DNA from: Pseudomonas sp. GM50
Lineage (GTDB): Bacteria; Pseudomonadota; Gammaproteobacteria; Pseudomonadales; Pseudomonadaceae
Assembly: GCF_000282375.1 (NCBI RefSeq)
Contig: NZ_AKJK01000052.1
Span: 1-64,000, forward strand
DNA length: 64,000 nt
Reading direction: 5' to 3'
Shown here: positions 45,199-54,422 of the stretch, piece by piece
Position numbering within the stretch: the first letter of the stretch is position 1
How the letters are laid out: each line of letters opens with the position of its first letter
Made by a program: the position numbers and the translations under genes
The notes under the pieces: model-generated
Told to the model about the DNA's origin: nothing
What the model saw: only the letters and a program-made list of their open reading frames with translations
Database searches by the model: none

Positions 45199-46107
45199 TC
45201 AGGAGGTCTTCGCGCTGCCCGCGGAAGCGGTGGCTTGAGGCGCCGGTTGCTCGGTCGGCGCGACCCGTTCAAGACGTACGGCAACCCGGCGGTTCTTCGC
45301 CCGATTGGCGGCATTGGTGTTCGGCGCCAGAGGATAGCGCTCACCGTGAAAACGCAGGGTGATCTGCGATTCCTGAATACCATTGGCCTTGAAGAAATCC
45401 ATCACGGCCAACGCCCTGCGTCGCGACAGTTCGCGGTTGGTCAGGCGGTTGCCGCTGTTGTCGGAATGGCCGTCGAGTTCAATGTGGTTGACCGTCGGAT
45501 CGGCTTTCATGAACTCCAGCATGACCTGCAAATGGGCCTTGGCTTGGGCGTCGAGATCGATGCCCTCCCCCGGAAAGCCGACTTCGGATTGCTTCACCTG
45601 TTCAAAATTCTGCGGCAGCAACTTGGCCACGCACCCCTGATAGTCACTGTAGGCCTTGCTGAATTTGACCGGGAGCAGGCGGACTTCAGATACCCGACCG
45701 TCACCCGAGGAGTGTCGAACGACCGGGCTGCGACCATCCATCAACCCGCTGATCAGGCGCCCGGCCTGAACTTGCGAGCTGTTGAACAGCACGTTGCCAC
45801 TACCGATTCGTACCGAGCCCAGGTTGATGTCGCCACGCCCCGGCTGCCATGGCGCAGCGGCCGCCAGCAAGGTCGCGGAACCGCCACCGATCATCGAGTT
45901 GTAGGCCTTCAGACGAAATGTCGCCTGCTCGCCAGCGCGACGCACGAACTCTCCCGAACCGAAATCGGTGATGGGTTGAGTCAGGCGGCATTCGAACTTG
46001 TCACCTTCGACCGTCCACTCGATGCTCTCCAGACGGGTCTGGAAAGTGAGCGCCATCGCGGGAAGGCTGGCAAACACACTGAGCAAGGCTAAATAACGCT
46101 GGCGCAC
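45199..46107 (-). CDS. motY: Flagellar stator-associated protein MotY
   Basis: Protein of 302 residues with a signal peptide (YLALLSVFASLPAMA, cleavage before LTFQ), a MotY N-terminal domain (TRLESIEWTVEGDKFECRLTQPI...) that binds the flagellar basal body T ring, and a C-terminal OmpA-like peptidoglycan-binding domain (IELDGHSDNSGNRLTNRELSRRRALAVMDFF...GERYPLAPN). It stabilises stator units around the motor. The position between argG and pyrC is the same as for PAO1 motY. I chose the GTG at 46107, with GGAG 9 bases upstream; the in-frame GTG at 46146 has no ribosome site and would displace the signal peptide. Confidence 0.93.
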   Translation of the reverse strand: MRQRYLALLSVFASLPAMALTFQTRLESIEWTVEGDKFECRLTQPITDFGSGEFVRRAGEQATFRLKAYNSMIGGGSATLLAAAAPWQPGRGDINLGSVRIGSGNVLFNSSQVQAGRLISGLMDGRSPVVRHSSGDGRVSEVRLLPVKFSKAYSDYQGCVAKLLPQNFEQVKQSEVGFPGEGIDLDAQAKAHLQVMLEFMKADPTVNHIELDGHSDNSGNRLTNRELSRRRALAVMDFFKANGIQESQITLRFHGERYPLAPNTNAANRAKNRRVAVRLERVAPTEQPAPQATASAGSAKTS

Positions 46108-46264
46108 GGGAGGCTCCACTGGCTTCTGCAACAAAAAGACCGACACACATATTTACGGCATACCTGTTGGATATCGGAAGCTTGCCGCAAAACTTGATAG
46201 CGAGTGCCTGCAAGAGTCTTTTCCGGTAGCATTCCCCTGAGTTTGACCCGCCTGGAATCCCCTC

Positions 46265-47311
46265 ATGTCCGACCGCCTGACCCTGCTGCGTCCCGACGAC
46301 TGGCATATTCATCTTCGCGATGGTGCTGTGTTGACCAATACCGTTGCGGATGTCGCGCGCACCTTTGGCCGCGCCATCATCATGCCCAACCTGGTACCTC
46401 CGGTGCGTAACGCCGCTGAAGCCGACGGCTATCGCCAGCGAATTCTCGCTGCACGCCCGGCCGGCAGTCGCTTCGAACCGCTGATGGTGCTGTACCTGAC
46501 CGACCGCACACAGCCCGAAGAAATTCGCGAGGCCAAGGCCAGCGGTTTCGTTTACGCCGCCAAGCTGTACCCGGCCGGCGCGACCACCAACTCGGATTCT
46601 GGCGTCACCAGCATCGACAAGATTTTCCCCGCACTCGAGGCCATGGCTGAAGTCGGGATGCCCTTGTTGGTTCACGGTGAAGTCACCCGTGGCGATGTCG
46701 ACGTGTTCGATCGCGAAAAAATCTTCATCGATGAGCACATGCGTCGAGTGGTCGAGCGTTTCCCGACCCTCAAAGTGGTGTTTGAACACATCACCACCGC
46801 TGATGCCGTGCAGTTCGTCAACGAGGCTTCGGCCAACGTTGGCGCAACCATCACCGCGCATCACCTGCTGTACAACCGCAACCACATGCTGGTGGGCGGG
46901 ATTCGGCCGCACTTCTACTGCCTGCCGATCCTCAAGCGTAATACCCACCAGGAAGCCCTGCTCGACGCCGCCACCAGCGGCAGCGACAAGTTCTTCCTCG
47001 GCACCGACTCGGCACCGCATGCCCAGCACGCCAAGGAAGCGGCTTGCGGTTGTGCCGGTTGCTACACCGCTTATGCCGCGATCGAGATGTATGCCGAAGC
47101 CTTTGAACAGCGCAACGCGCTGGACAAGCTCGAAGCCTTCGCCAGCCTCAATGGCCCGCGTTTCTACGGCCTGCCGGCGAACACCGATCGCATCACCCTG
47201 GTCCGCGATGAGTGGACCGCCCCAACCAGCCTGCCGTTTGGCGAGCTGACTGTAATCCCGCTGCGCGCCGGTGAAAAACTGCGCTGGCGCCTGCTGGAGG
47301 AACACGCGTGA
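46265..47311 (+). CDS. pyrC: Dihydroorotase (PyrC type)
   Basis: Zinc metalloenzyme of 348 residues of the E. coli PyrC class, catalysing the third step of pyrimidine synthesis (carbamoyl-aspartate to dihydroorotate). Metal ligands are visible in [10 protein letters not shown] (His-x-His), the carboxylated Lys region [34 protein letters not shown] and [27 protein letters not shown] leader precedes the ATG. It overlaps rnt by 4 bases, indicating a pyrC-rnt operon. Confidence 0.97.
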   Translation: MSDRLTLLRPDDWHIHLRDGAVLTNTVADVARTFGRAIIMPNLVPPVRNAAEADGYRQRILAARPAGSRFEPLMVLYLTDRTQPEEIREAKASGFVYAAKLYPAGATTNSDSGVTSIDKIFPALEAMAEVGMPLLVHGEVTRGDVDVFDREKIFIDEHMRRVVERFPTLKVVFEHITTADAVQFVNEASANVGATITAHHLLYNRNHMLVGGIRPHFYCLPILKRNTHQEALLDAATSGSDKFFLGTDSAPHAQHAKEAACGCAGCYTAYAAIEMYAEAFEQRNALDKLEAFASLNGPRFYGLPANTDRITLVRDEWTAPTSLPFGELTVIPLRAGEKLRWRLLEEHA

Positions 47312-47985
47312 GTGAAGACCATTTCGACGACGAACAGGACGGTAATGGCGGCGGAGGCGGTTCCCGCCATCCAATGGCAGCCAGGTTCCGTGGTTACCTG
47401 CCGGTCGTTGTCGACGTAGAAACCGGTGGCTTCAACTCGGCCACCGATGCCCTGCTGGAAATCGCCGCCACCGTGATCGGCATGGATGAAAAAGGCTTTG
47501 TGTACCCTGAACACACCTATTTCTTCCGGGTCGAGCCTTTCGAAGGCGCGAACATCGAAGCGGCAGCCCTGGAATTCACCGGAATCAAGCTCGATCACCC
47601 GCTTCGCATGGCGGTGAGTGAAGAAGCGGCCCTGACCGATATCTTCCGCGGTGTGCGCAAGGCTCTGAAGGCCAACGGTTGCAAACGGGCGATTCTGGTC
47701 GGGCACAACAGCAGCTTCGACCTGGGCTTCCTCAACGCCGCTGTCGCGCGCCTGGACATGAAACGCAACCCGTTTCACCCGTTCTCCAGCTTCGACACGG
47801 CGACCCTCGCCGGTCTGGCCTACGGTCAAACCGTATTGGCCAAGGCCTGCCAGGCAGCCGATATCGACTTCGACGGTCGCGAGGCCCACTCGGCCCGCTA
47901 CGACACCGAGAAGACGGCTGACCTGTTCTGCGGCATCGTCAATCGCTGGAAACAAATGGGCGGCTGGGAAGACTACAACGACTGA
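47308..47985 (+). CDS. rnt: Ribonuclease T
   Basis: DEDDh-family 3'-5' exoribonuclease of 225 residues that trims tRNA CCA ends and stable-RNA 3' ends. The catalytic acidic residues are in [11 protein letters not shown] (DxE), [14 protein letters not shown] (D) and [15 protein letters not shown] (H...D). The start is GTG overlapping the pyrC stop (GTGA). A Gly-rich acidic N-terminus ([17 protein letters not shown]) precedes the domain. Confidence 0.96.
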   Translation: MSEDHFDDEQDGNGGGGGSRHPMAARFRGYLPVVVDVETGGFNSATDALLEIAATVIGMDEKGFVYPEHTYFFRVEPFEGANIEAAALEFTGIKLDHPLRMAVSEEAALTDIFRGVRKALKANGCKRAILVGHNSSFDLGFLNAAVARLDMKRNPFHPFSSFDTATLAGLAYGQTVLAKACQAADIDFDGREAHSARYDTEKTADLFCGIVNRWKQMGGWEDYND

Positions 47986-48058
47986 TCCGTCACTGATCTG
48001 TGGCGAGAGAGCTTGCTCTTATCGCCACAAGTGAACAGCCTGGGTTTATCCCGCCCAT

Positions 48059-48089
48059 AAAAAAACCGGCCTTGGCAGCCGGTTTTTTT
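48059..48089. terminator. Bidirectional terminator between rnt and the peroxiredoxin gene
   Basis: A 9-base stem AAAACCGGC / GCCGGTTTT with a 7-base loop, flanked by A and T runs, lies between two convergent genes. Confidence 0.93.
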
Positions 48090-48105
48090 ATGCCTCGAAC
48101 GTGCC

Positions 48106-48708
48106 TTACAGCGCAGCAGCGTTCTCGGTCAGGTAAGCCGCAACACCTTCGGTGGAAGCGGTCATGCCTTTGTCGCCTTTTTTCCAGTTGGCAGGGCAAA
48201 CTTCGCCGTGCTCTTCGTGGAATTGCAGAGCGTCGACCAGACGGATCAGCTCTTCGATGTTACGGCCCAGCGGCAGGTCGTTGATGATCTGCGAGCGGAC
48301 AACGCCTTTGTCGTCGATCAGGAACGCGCCACGGAAAGCCACGCCGCCTTCGGACTCAACGTCGTAGGCCTTGGCGATTTCGTGCTTCAGGTCGGCCGCC
48401 ATGGTGTAGCGAACTTCGCCGATGCCACCATTGTTGACCGGGGTGTTGCGCCAGGCGTTGTGGGTGAAGTGCGAGTCGATCGAAACGGCTACCACTTCCA
48501 CGTTGCGTGCCTTGAAGTCAGACATGCGGTTGTCCAGAGCGATCAGCTCGGACGGGCAAACGAAGGTGAAGTCCAGTGGGTAGAAGAACACCAGGCCGTA
48601 TTTGCCTTTGATGGCCGAGGACAGGGTGAAGCTGTCTACGATTTCGCCATTGCCGAGTACGGCCGGTACGGTGAAGTCAGGGGCTTGTTTGCCTACGAGT
48701 ACGCTCAT
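48106..48708 (-). CDS. 2-Cys peroxiredoxin (AhpC/Prx1 type)
   Basis: Thiol peroxidase of 200 residues that reduces H2O2 and alkyl hydroperoxides. The peroxidatic Cys is in FYPLDFTFVCPSEL (near residue 51), and the resolving Cys is in HGEVCPANWKKGDKGM (near residue 170), typical of Prx1/AhpC enzymes. No ahpF is adjacent, so the reductant is probably thioredoxin. An AGGAGATATCC ribosome site precedes the ATG at 48708. The gene sits beside bfd and bacterioferritin, suggesting a link between iron release and peroxide defence. Confidence 0.95.
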   Translation of the reverse strand: MSVLVGKQAPDFTVPAVLGNGEIVDSFTLSSAIKGKYGLVFFYPLDFTFVCPSELIALDNRMSDFKARNVEVVAVSIDSHFTHNAWRNTPVNNGGIGEVRYTMAADLKHEIAKAYDVESEGGVAFRGAFLIDDKGVVRSQIINDLPLGRNIEELIRLVDALQFHEEHGEVCPANWKKGDKGMTASTEGVAAYLTENAAAL

Positions 48709-48956
48709 TGGATATCTCCTGGTGTAATAACGGTGAAGTACAGGGTTCGTATCAGCCTGCCACCCTCAGGCGACAGCCCTGTGACACGATCCCCCTTCGC
48801 AAAAGGCCGACCATCATACACCGCGTTTTTGACCTGTCCTCAACGGTTTTTTCTGCCAGGTGAAAGGCCGCTGCTATATTTTCCTCATGGAAGGTGTGAG
48901 AAGAAGCCGTTCGTCAGTCACACGCCCTTATGACGAAAACCTTCAGAAACCACTTT

Positions 48957-48975
48957 GACAATCATTCTCGTTAAC
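48957..48975 (+). promoter_or_regulatory. Fur box upstream of bfd
   Basis: GACAATCATTCTCGTTAAC agrees with the Fur consensus (read as GATAATGATTATCATTATC) at 14 of 19 positions by eye. It lies 48 bases upstream of the bfd ATG, where Fur would repress under iron-rich conditions. bfd is a known Fur-repressed gene in P. aeruginosa. Confidence 0.78.
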
Positions 48976-49022
48976 ATTAAGATCCATCGCAATTGAGTCA
49001 CAACCAGCGACGGTTCTCACTT

Positions 49023-49241
49023 ATGTATGTCTGCCTCTGCACTGGCGTCACCGACGGTCAAATCCGCGATGCAATCTATGAAGGTTGCTGCAGCTATCGG
49101 GAAGTCCGTCAGGCCACTGGCGTTGCCAGCCAATGCGGTAAATGCGCCTGCCTTGCAAAGGAAGTGGTCCGCGAAACCCTGGGCAAACTGCAATCGGCCC
49201 AGGCGGCGATCCCCTACCCCGCAGAATTTACCGCCGCATAA
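49023..49241 (+). CDS. bfd: Bacterioferritin-associated ferredoxin
   Basis: A 72-residue [2Fe-2S] ferredoxin with the Bfd pattern: CLCTGVTDGQIRDAI at the N-terminus and SQCGKCACLAKE in the C-terminal helix-turn (Cys 4, 6, 38, 41). It docks on bacterioferritin and passes electrons to the heme to release stored iron. The ATG at 49023 gives MYVCLCTGV; an upstream in-frame ATG would add ten residues not seen in the family. Fur control is indicated by the box upstream. Confidence 0.97.
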   Translation: MYVCLCTGVTDGQIRDAIYEGCCSYREVRQATGVASQCGKCACLAKEVVRETLGKLQSAQAAIPYPAEFTAA

Positions 49242-49256
49242 CTACCGTATTTCAAA

Positions 49257-49283
49257 GAACCGGACTTGATGTCCGGTTTTTTT
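49257..49283 (+). terminator. Intrinsic terminator of bfd
   Basis: A 7-base stem ACCGGAC / GTCCGGT with a TTGAT loop and a T tract, 17 bases after the bfd stop. It makes bfd and the bacterioferritin gene separate units. Confidence 0.92.
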
Positions 49284-49439
49284 ATGTCTGGAAATCAATC
49301 GCTTAGGCTCTAGACGCGGAACACAAACATTCTTATTCCGATTAATTTTCATTTAAGTTTCAATAACTTAGGTTTGACACTCTTAATTACGCGGCTCAAA
49401 CTCTGCCTTATAGACAGCTACTCAGGGCAGGACCCCATC

Positions 49440-49913
49440 ATGAAAGGCGACGTTACAGTCATCCAGCATCTCAACAAGATCCTTGCCAATGAGCTGGTCG
49501 CGATCAACCAATACTTTTTGCATGCACGCATGTATGAAGATTGGGGCCTGAACAAGCTCGGCAAGCACGAGTACCACGAATCCATCGACGAGATGAAGCA
49601 CGCTGACAAGCTGATCAAGCGCATCCTGTTCCTTGAAGGTCTGCCGAACGTCCAGGACCTGGGCAAGCTGCACATCGGCGAACACACCAAGGAAATGCTT
49701 GAGTGTGACTTGAAGATCGAGCGCGACGGCCATGCCGATCTGAAAGTCGCTATCGCTCACTGCGAAACTGTCGGCGACTTCGGTAGCCGTGAACTGCTCG
49801 AAGACATTCTTGAATCCGAAGAAGAACATATCGACTGGCTGGAAACCCAACTGGGCCTGATCGATAAAGTCGGTCTTGAGAACTATCTGCAGTCGCAGAT
49901 GGGCGAAGAATAA
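49440..49913 (+). CDS. bfrB: Bacterioferritin (BfrB-type)
   Basis: Heme-containing 24-mer iron-storage subunit of 157 residues. It starts [25 protein letters not shown] (ferroxidase Glu), followed by the [18 protein letters not shown] segment with the heme-ligating Met near residue 52 and ferroxidase Glu/His, and by [18 protein letters not shown]. The bfd-bfr neighbourhood suggests it is the Bfd partner (BfrB). The ATG at 49440 has GGCAGGA upstream; the frame before it has no homology. Its upstream gap is AT-rich, and I see no clear Fur box. Confidence 0.96.
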   Translation: MKGDVTVIQHLNKILANELVAINQYFLHARMYEDWGLNKLGKHEYHESIDEMKHADKLIKRILFLEGLPNVQDLGKLHIGEHTKEMLECDLKIERDGHADLKVAIAHCETVGDFGSRELLEDILESEEEHIDWLETQLGLIDKVGLENYLQSQMGEE

Positions 49914-49939
49914 ATGTTACGCCGCTAATTGCGATGTAA

Positions 49940-49979
49940 TAAAAAGCCCCGCTCTCTTTTAAAGAGGCGGGGCTTTTTA
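49940..49979 (+). terminator. Strong intrinsic terminator of bfrB
   Basis: A long stem AAAAAGCCCCGC / GCGGGGCTTTTT with an inner CTCTTT/AAAGAG pairing and a T tract, beginning 27 bases after the bfrB stop codon. Confidence 0.92.
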
Positions 49980-49990
49980 ATGACCGCTCT

Positions 49991-50115
49991 TGTAGGAGCG
50001 AGGCTTGGTGGCGAGGGGGCTTGCCCCCGTTGGGCCGCGCAGCGGACCCAGGACCTGCGAGCGCTACGCACTCGAACGGGGGCAAGCCCCCTCGCCACCA
50101 AGCCTCGCTCCTACA
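49991..50115. repeat. Nested REPIN: type A pair inside a type B pair
   Basis: The outer ends are type B fragments (TGTAGGAGCGAGGCTTG at the left and CAAGCCTCGCTCCTACA at the right). Directly inside them is a full type A pair (GTGGCGAGGGGGCTTGCCCC and its complement), with GGCCGCGCAGCGGACCC and AGCGCTACGCACTCG hairpins in the centre. The whole 125 bases can fold into one extended hairpin between bfrB and grxD. Confidence 0.92.
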
Positions 50116-50124
50116 GGTACCGAA

Positions 50125-50466
50125 TCAGGCGTCGGTCTTGTTGGCAGCAGCAGCTTCAACAGCAGCTTTGATCGTCGCTTGCAACGAACCGTCGGCAGCC
50201 ATTTCAGTCATGATGTCACTACCGCCAACCAGTTCGCCGCCGACCCACAGTTGCGGGAAGGTTGGCCAGTTGGCGTACTTTGGCAGGTTGGCGCGGATTT
50301 CCGGGTTCTGCAGGATGTCCACATAGGCAAACTTTTCGCCACAGGCCATTACAGCCTGAGCGGCTTTCGCGGAGAACCCACACTGTGGGGCATTCGGCGA
50401 GCCTTTCATGTAAAGCAGAATGGTGTTGTTGGCAATCTGCTCTTTAATCGTTTCGATGATATCCAT
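50125..50466 (-). CDS. grxD: Monothiol glutaredoxin Grx4
   Basis: A 113-residue CGFS-type glutaredoxin (SPNAPQCGFSAKAAQAV) with the cis-Pro and glutathione-binding elements WPTFPQLWVGGELVGGSDI. Such proteins bind a [2Fe-2S] cluster with glutathione as a dimer and act in iron-sulfur cluster trafficking. The ATG at 50466 is preceded by GAGGTGCTCC on the minus strand. It lies in a block of iron-related genes (bfd, bfrB). Confidence 0.96.
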   Translation of the reverse strand: MDIIETIKEQIANNTILLYMKGSPNAPQCGFSAKAAQAVMACGEKFAYVDILQNPEIRANLPKYANWPTFPQLWVGGELVGGSDIMTEMAADGSLQATIKAAVEAAAANKTDA

Positions 50467-50563
50467 GGAGCACCTCGGCTGAACTTTCCGACTCAGTGGT
50501 CGGCACGGTGGCGCATTGTAACGGAAACCCGAGCGCCATGCTCGGCCTCCCCGACAGTCATGT

Positions 50564-52672
50564 TCACGCCACCGCCACGGTCACCGGTACGCCGTTCAAC
50601 GCCGCATTGCCCGACAACTCATCGAGCTGACATTCGTCAGTCAGGTCATTGGCGCTGGAGCCGGGTTGGCCGCTGGCAATCGTCATCTGCACACCCGGTC
50701 GCGCGTGACCCCAACCGTGAGGAAGGCTGACCACACCTTTCATCATATCCAGGCTGGCGATCACTTCAACCTCGATCACACCGACCCGCGAACTGACGCG
50801 CACCCGCTGCCCGTCGCTGAGCCCGCGACTGGCCAAGTCGTCCGGATGCATCAGCAGTTGATGACGCGGCTTGCCCTTCACCAGACGGTGATAGTTGTGC
50901 ATCCATGAGTTGTTGCTGCGCACATGACGGCGGCCGATCATCAGCAGCTCATCGGCGACCGGTGCTTGTAAAGCCGCGAAGCGCGTCAGGTCGGCGAGGA
51001 TCTCGACGGGTGCTGCCTGGACTCGTTGATTGGCGGTCTTCAGGCGTGGCGCCAGGTTGGGTTTGAGCGCCCCGAGATCGATACCGTGAGGATGATCGAA
51101 CAAGGTCGCCAGCGACAATTTGTGTTCCGAAGCGTCGCCATACAGGCCCATTCGCAGCCCTCGGTCGATCATCTGCGCCGGCGCGATGGTCGGTTTCAGC
51201 TCCTTGCCAGTCTTCGCCGCAAAGGCGTTGGCCAGCCCGACGAAGATTTCCCAGTCATGCAGCGCGCCTTCGGGCTTGGCGAGGATCGCCCGGTTGAAGC
51301 GGGTGACGTTGCGCACCGCGAACATGTTGAACGTGGTGTCGTAATGATCGTTTTCCAGCGCAGACGTCGACGGCAGGATCAGGTCGGCATAACGCGTGGT
51401 TTCATTGATGTACAGGTCAACGCTGACCATGAACTCCAATCCGTCCAGCGCCTGCTCGAGTTGTCGGCCATTGGGCGTGGACAGCACCGGATTACCCGCC
51501 ACGGTGATCAGCGCGCGGACCTGCCCTTCCCCTTCGGTGAGCATCTCTTCGGCCAGCGCCGATACCGGCAGTTCTCCAGAGTATTCCGGACGTCCGGACA
51601 CGCGACTCTGCCACCGGTTGAAATGCCCGCCCGAGGTCGATGCCACCAGATCCACCGCAGGCTCGGTGCACACCGCACCGCCCACCCGGTCGAGGTTGCC
51701 GGTGACCAGATTGATCAGTTGCACCAGCCAGTGGCACAGGGTACCGAAAGCCTGGGTCGAAACGCCCATGCGGCCGTAGCAGACCGCTGTCGGCGCTGCC
51801 GCGAAGTCGCGCGCCAGTTGGCGAATCTGCTCGGCGGGCACCGCGCACAGCGGGCTCATGGCCTCGGCGGTGAACCCTGCGATTGCCTCACGCACTTCAT
51901 CCAGGCCATCGACCGGTAAATGACTATCGCGGGTCAAGCCTTCGGTAAACAAGGTATTGAGCAGCCCGAACAACAGCGCCGCATCGCCACCGGGGCGCAC
52001 GAACAAATGCTGATCGGCAATCGCCGCCGTTTCGCTGCGACGCGGATCGACCACCACCACTTTGCCGCCCCGCGCCTGAATCGCCTTGAGGCGTTTCTCT
52101 ACATCCGGCACGGTCATGATGCTGCCGTTGGAGGCCAGTGGATTGCCGCCCAGGATCAGCATGAAATCGGTGTGATCGATGTCCGGGATCGGCAACAGCA
52201 AGCCGTGGCCGTACATCAAATGACTGGTCAGGTGATGGGGCAACTGGTCGACCGACGTCGCGGAAAACCGGTTGCGGGTTTTCAACAAGCCGAGAAAATA
52301 ATTGCTGTGGGTCATCAACCCGTAGTTGTGCACGCTGGGGTTGCCCTGATAGACCGCCACCGCGTTCTGCCCGTGACGCTCCTGAATCGCCGCCAGGCGT
52401 TCGGCGACAAGGGCAAAGGCGTCTTCCCACTCGATAGGCTGCCATTCGCTGCCTACTCGCAGCATCGGCTGACGCAGGCGATCCGGATCGTTCTGAATGT
52501 CTTGCAGGGCAACCGCTTTGGGGCAGATATGCCCGCGGCTGAAGGTGTCTTGGGGGTCACCCTTGATCGAGCTGATCTGTACGCCGTTGCCTTCGACCTC
52601 GGTGGTTTCGATGGTCAGGCCGCAGATGGCTTCACACAGGTGGCACGCACGGTGATGGAGAGTCTTGGTCAT
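50564..52672 (-). CDS. Molybdopterin-dependent oxidoreductase (formate dehydrogenase/nitrate reductase superfamily)
   Basis: Cytosolic enzyme of 702 residues. The N-terminal [4Fe-4S] site is C-x2-C-x3-C...C (ACHLCEAICGLT and RGHICPKAV), followed by molybdopterin-guanine-dinucleotide domains (WEDAFALVAERLAAIQE, LILGGNPLASNGSIM, VVVDPRRSETAAIADQHLFVRPGGDAALLFGLL) and a C-terminal cap domain (MHPDDLASRGLSDGQRVRVSSRVG). No Tat signal is seen, so it is likely cytoplasmic. No partner subunit is nearby and the substrate is unknown. I recall a homologue at the same place in PAO1, between grxD and argF. Confidence 0.92.
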   Translation of the reverse strand: MTKTLHHRACHLCEAICGLTIETTEVEGNGVQISSIKGDPQDTFSRGHICPKAVALQDIQNDPDRLRQPMLRVGSEWQPIEWEDAFALVAERLAAIQERHGQNAVAVYQGNPSVHNYGLMTHSNYFLGLLKTRNRFSATSVDQLPHHLTSHLMYGHGLLLPIPDIDHTDFMLILGGNPLASNGSIMTVPDVEKRLKAIQARGGKVVVVDPRRSETAAIADQHLFVRPGGDAALLFGLLNTLFTEGLTRDSHLPVDGLDEVREAIAGFTAEAMSPLCAVPAEQIRQLARDFAAAPTAVCYGRMGVSTQAFGTLCHWLVQLINLVTGNLDRVGGAVCTEPAVDLVASTSGGHFNRWQSRVSGRPEYSGELPVSALAEEMLTEGEGQVRALITVAGNPVLSTPNGRQLEQALDGLEFMVSVDLYINETTRYADLILPSTSALENDHYDTTFNMFAVRNVTRFNRAILAKPEGALHDWEIFVGLANAFAAKTGKELKPTIAPAQMIDRGLRMGLYGDASEHKLSLATLFDHPHGIDLGALKPNLAPRLKTANQRVQAAPVEILADLTRFAALQAPVADELLMIGRRHVRSNNSWMHNYHRLVKGKPRHQLLMHPDDLASRGLSDGQRVRVSSRVGVIEVEVIASLDMMKGVVSLPHGWGHARPGVQMTIASGQPGSSANDLTDECQLDELSGNAALNGVPVTVAVA

Positions 52673-52806
52673 GGCCAGTCTCTGTTTTGTTCTGGGCGGG
52701 CAATATCGGCCGCGGGAACAAAACTATGGCGCGCGACTCACCCCTTGGCCAGCGACGTTCGTCTTGTGAATCGGCGGCCATCAAGCCAGCCAATGGCAGC
52801 AAGGGA

Positions 52807-53097
52807 TCAGTTCGACGGCAGACTCGGCGGCGCCTGCAACTGGATCTCCTCGATGGTTTCGATCTGCTCATGGGCAACATGCACGCCGGTGAGCTCGCCG
52901 ATCAGTCGCCAATGCTCGTCGAGCCCGGCGCTGACGGTCGCCATGCGGTCGATCATGCGCCGGCCAGCTACCTTCGTGACTTCGTCTTCACTGCGCAACA
53001 GCTCGAAAGACATCGAGGTCATGGAAGCAGTGAGGTGGGTCAGGGAGCGGGCCGTCAGGCCGAGTAGCTCCATCAACAGCTGTTCTTTCGATTCCAT
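52807..53097 (-). CDS. Small helical protein, unknown function
   Basis: A 96-residue acidic protein beginning MESKEQLLMELLGLTARSLTHLTAS, predicted by eye to be a helical bundle (LLRSEDEVTKVAGRRMIDRMATVSAGLDEHWRLIGEL), with a short proline-containing tail. No signal or membrane segment is seen. The ATG at 53097 is followed at once by the conserved-looking part; the frame is open upstream but without a ribosome site. I do not recognise the family. A similar-sized unknown gene lies before argF in PAO1, which supports it. Confidence 0.72.
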   Translation of the reverse strand: MESKEQLLMELLGLTARSLTHLTASMTSMSFELLRSEDEVTKVAGRRMIDRMATVSAGLDEHWRLIGELTGVHVAHEQIETIEEIQLQAPPSLPSN

Positions 53098-53369
53098 TCC
53101 AAGGGCTTCCTGCGTCGCTCGTGCTCTAGTTATAACCCAGCACTTTGCTTTAGCAAATGTTTGGACGAGACACAATGCCCGCCAAAGGCCCGAATGACAG
53201 GTCAAAAACCGACCGCCAGCGTGTCGCCCGCGCCCTGTTTGATTGCCAAGCCCGGCGAGCGCGGTGTACAAATGGTTGGCTGCTGTCAGGAAACAGGCTT
53301 CAAAAGCGCTACTGCGGTCACCCGTAGCCCCTCTGAAATCCTCTAAACACCGTAGCCCATTGGAAAAAC

Positions 53370-53385
53370 GCGACATTTAATGTCA
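53370..53385 (-). promoter_or_regulatory. Possible ArgR half-site region upstream of argF
   Basis: A TGTCGC hexamer on the minus strand (complement at 53370-53375) is followed by eight bases and AA, matching one ArgR half-site, but the second direct-repeat half is poor (TACGGT in place of TGTCGC). An inverted pair GACATTAATGTC-like (CGACATTTAATGTCAA) overlaps it. It is about 125 bases upstream of argF and only suggestive. Confidence 0.35.
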
Positions 53386-53501
53386 ATATCGCGCCTTCCC
53401 CTATTTCGTCGCCCCGTGCGGCTTACGCCGCAGGTCTCGCCCGTTTTTCAGTTAAACAAGGCTTTGAGTATCTGCGGTCTGTTGCAAAAAGGTAGTCAAT
53501 G

Positions 53502-54422
53502 ATGAGCGCAAGGCACTTTCTCTCCCTGATGGATTGCACGCCCGAAGAGCTGGTCAGCGTGATCCGTCGAGGCGTTGAGCTCAAGGACCTGCGTAACCGC
53601 GGCGTACTGTTCGAGCCTTTGAAGAACCGCGTCCTGGGGATGATCTTCGAGAAGTCCTCGACCCGCACCCGTATCTCGTTTGAAGCCGGCATGATCCAGC
53701 TCGGTGGCCAGGCGATCTTCCTGTCGCCACGCGATACGCAACTGGGTCGCGGCGAGCCGATCGGCGACTGTGCCATCGTCATGTCGAGCATGCTCGATGC
53801 GGTGATGATCCGTACCTTTGCCCACAGCACCCTGACCGAATTCGCCGCCAACTCCCGCGTGCCGGTGATCAACGGCCTGTCCGATGACCTGCACCCCTGC
53901 CAGTTGCTGGCCGACATGCAAACTTTCCTCGAACACCGCGGTTCGATTCAAGGCAAGACCGTGGCCTGGATCGGCGATGGCAACAACATGTGCAACAGCT
54001 ATATAGAAGCGGCGATCCAGTTCGACTTCCAGTTGCGCATCGCCTGCCCGGAAGGTTACGAACCCAACCCTGAGTTCGTGGCTCAAGCCGGCGATCGGGT
54101 AACCATCATCCGCGATCCGCAGGAAGCCGTGCGCGGCGCGCATCTGGTGAGCACCGACGTCTGGACCTCCATGGGCCAGGAAGAGGAAACCGCCAAGCGC
54201 CTGAAGTTGTTCGCACCGTTCCAGGTCAACCGTGCCCTGCTCGACCTGGCCGCGCCGGACGTGCTGTTCATGCATTGCCTGCCGGCCCACCGTGGCGAGG
54301 AAATCAGCCTTGACCTGCTCGACGACTCGCGCTCGGTGGCCTGGGATCAAGCCGAAAACCGTCTTCACGCACAAAAGGCCCTGCTTGAGTTTCTGGTCCC
54401 ACCTTCGTACCACCACGCATGA
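53502..54422 (+). CDS. argF: Ornithine carbamoyltransferase, anabolic
   Basis: Enzyme of 306 residues that makes citrulline from ornithine and carbamoyl phosphate. Carbamoyl-phosphate binding is by [12 protein letters not shown] (STRTR) and [14 protein letters not shown]; ornithine binding is by DVWTSMGQE (SMG loop) and [12 protein letters not shown] (HCLP). The length and [11 protein letters not shown] start are those of Pseudomonas ArgF. Two consecutive ATGs exist (53499 and 53502); I chose the second because the family begins MSARHFLSL. It overlaps the following ABC ATPase gene by 4 bases. Confidence 0.97.
   Translation: MSARHFLSLMDCTPEELVSVIRRGVELKDLRNRGVLFEPLKNRVLGMIFEKSSTRTRISFEAGMIQLGGQAIFLSPRDTQLGRGEPIGDCAIVMSSMLDAVMIRTFAHSTLTEFAANSRVPVINGLSDDLHPCQLLADMQTFLEHRGSIQGKTVAWIGDGNNMCNSYIEAAIQFDFQLRIACPEGYEPNPEFVAQAGDRVTIIRDPQEAVRGAHLVSTDVWTSMGQEEETAKRLKLFAPFQVNRALLDLAAPDVLFMHCLPAHRGEEISLDLLDDSRSVAWDQAENRLHAQKALLEFLVPPSYHHA

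Noticed and set aside
43804..46092. 762-codon plus-strand frame across argG, its promoter and motY
   Set aside because: It runs antisense to two well-identified genes and through the argG promoter; the composition of its product is that of a shadow frame.
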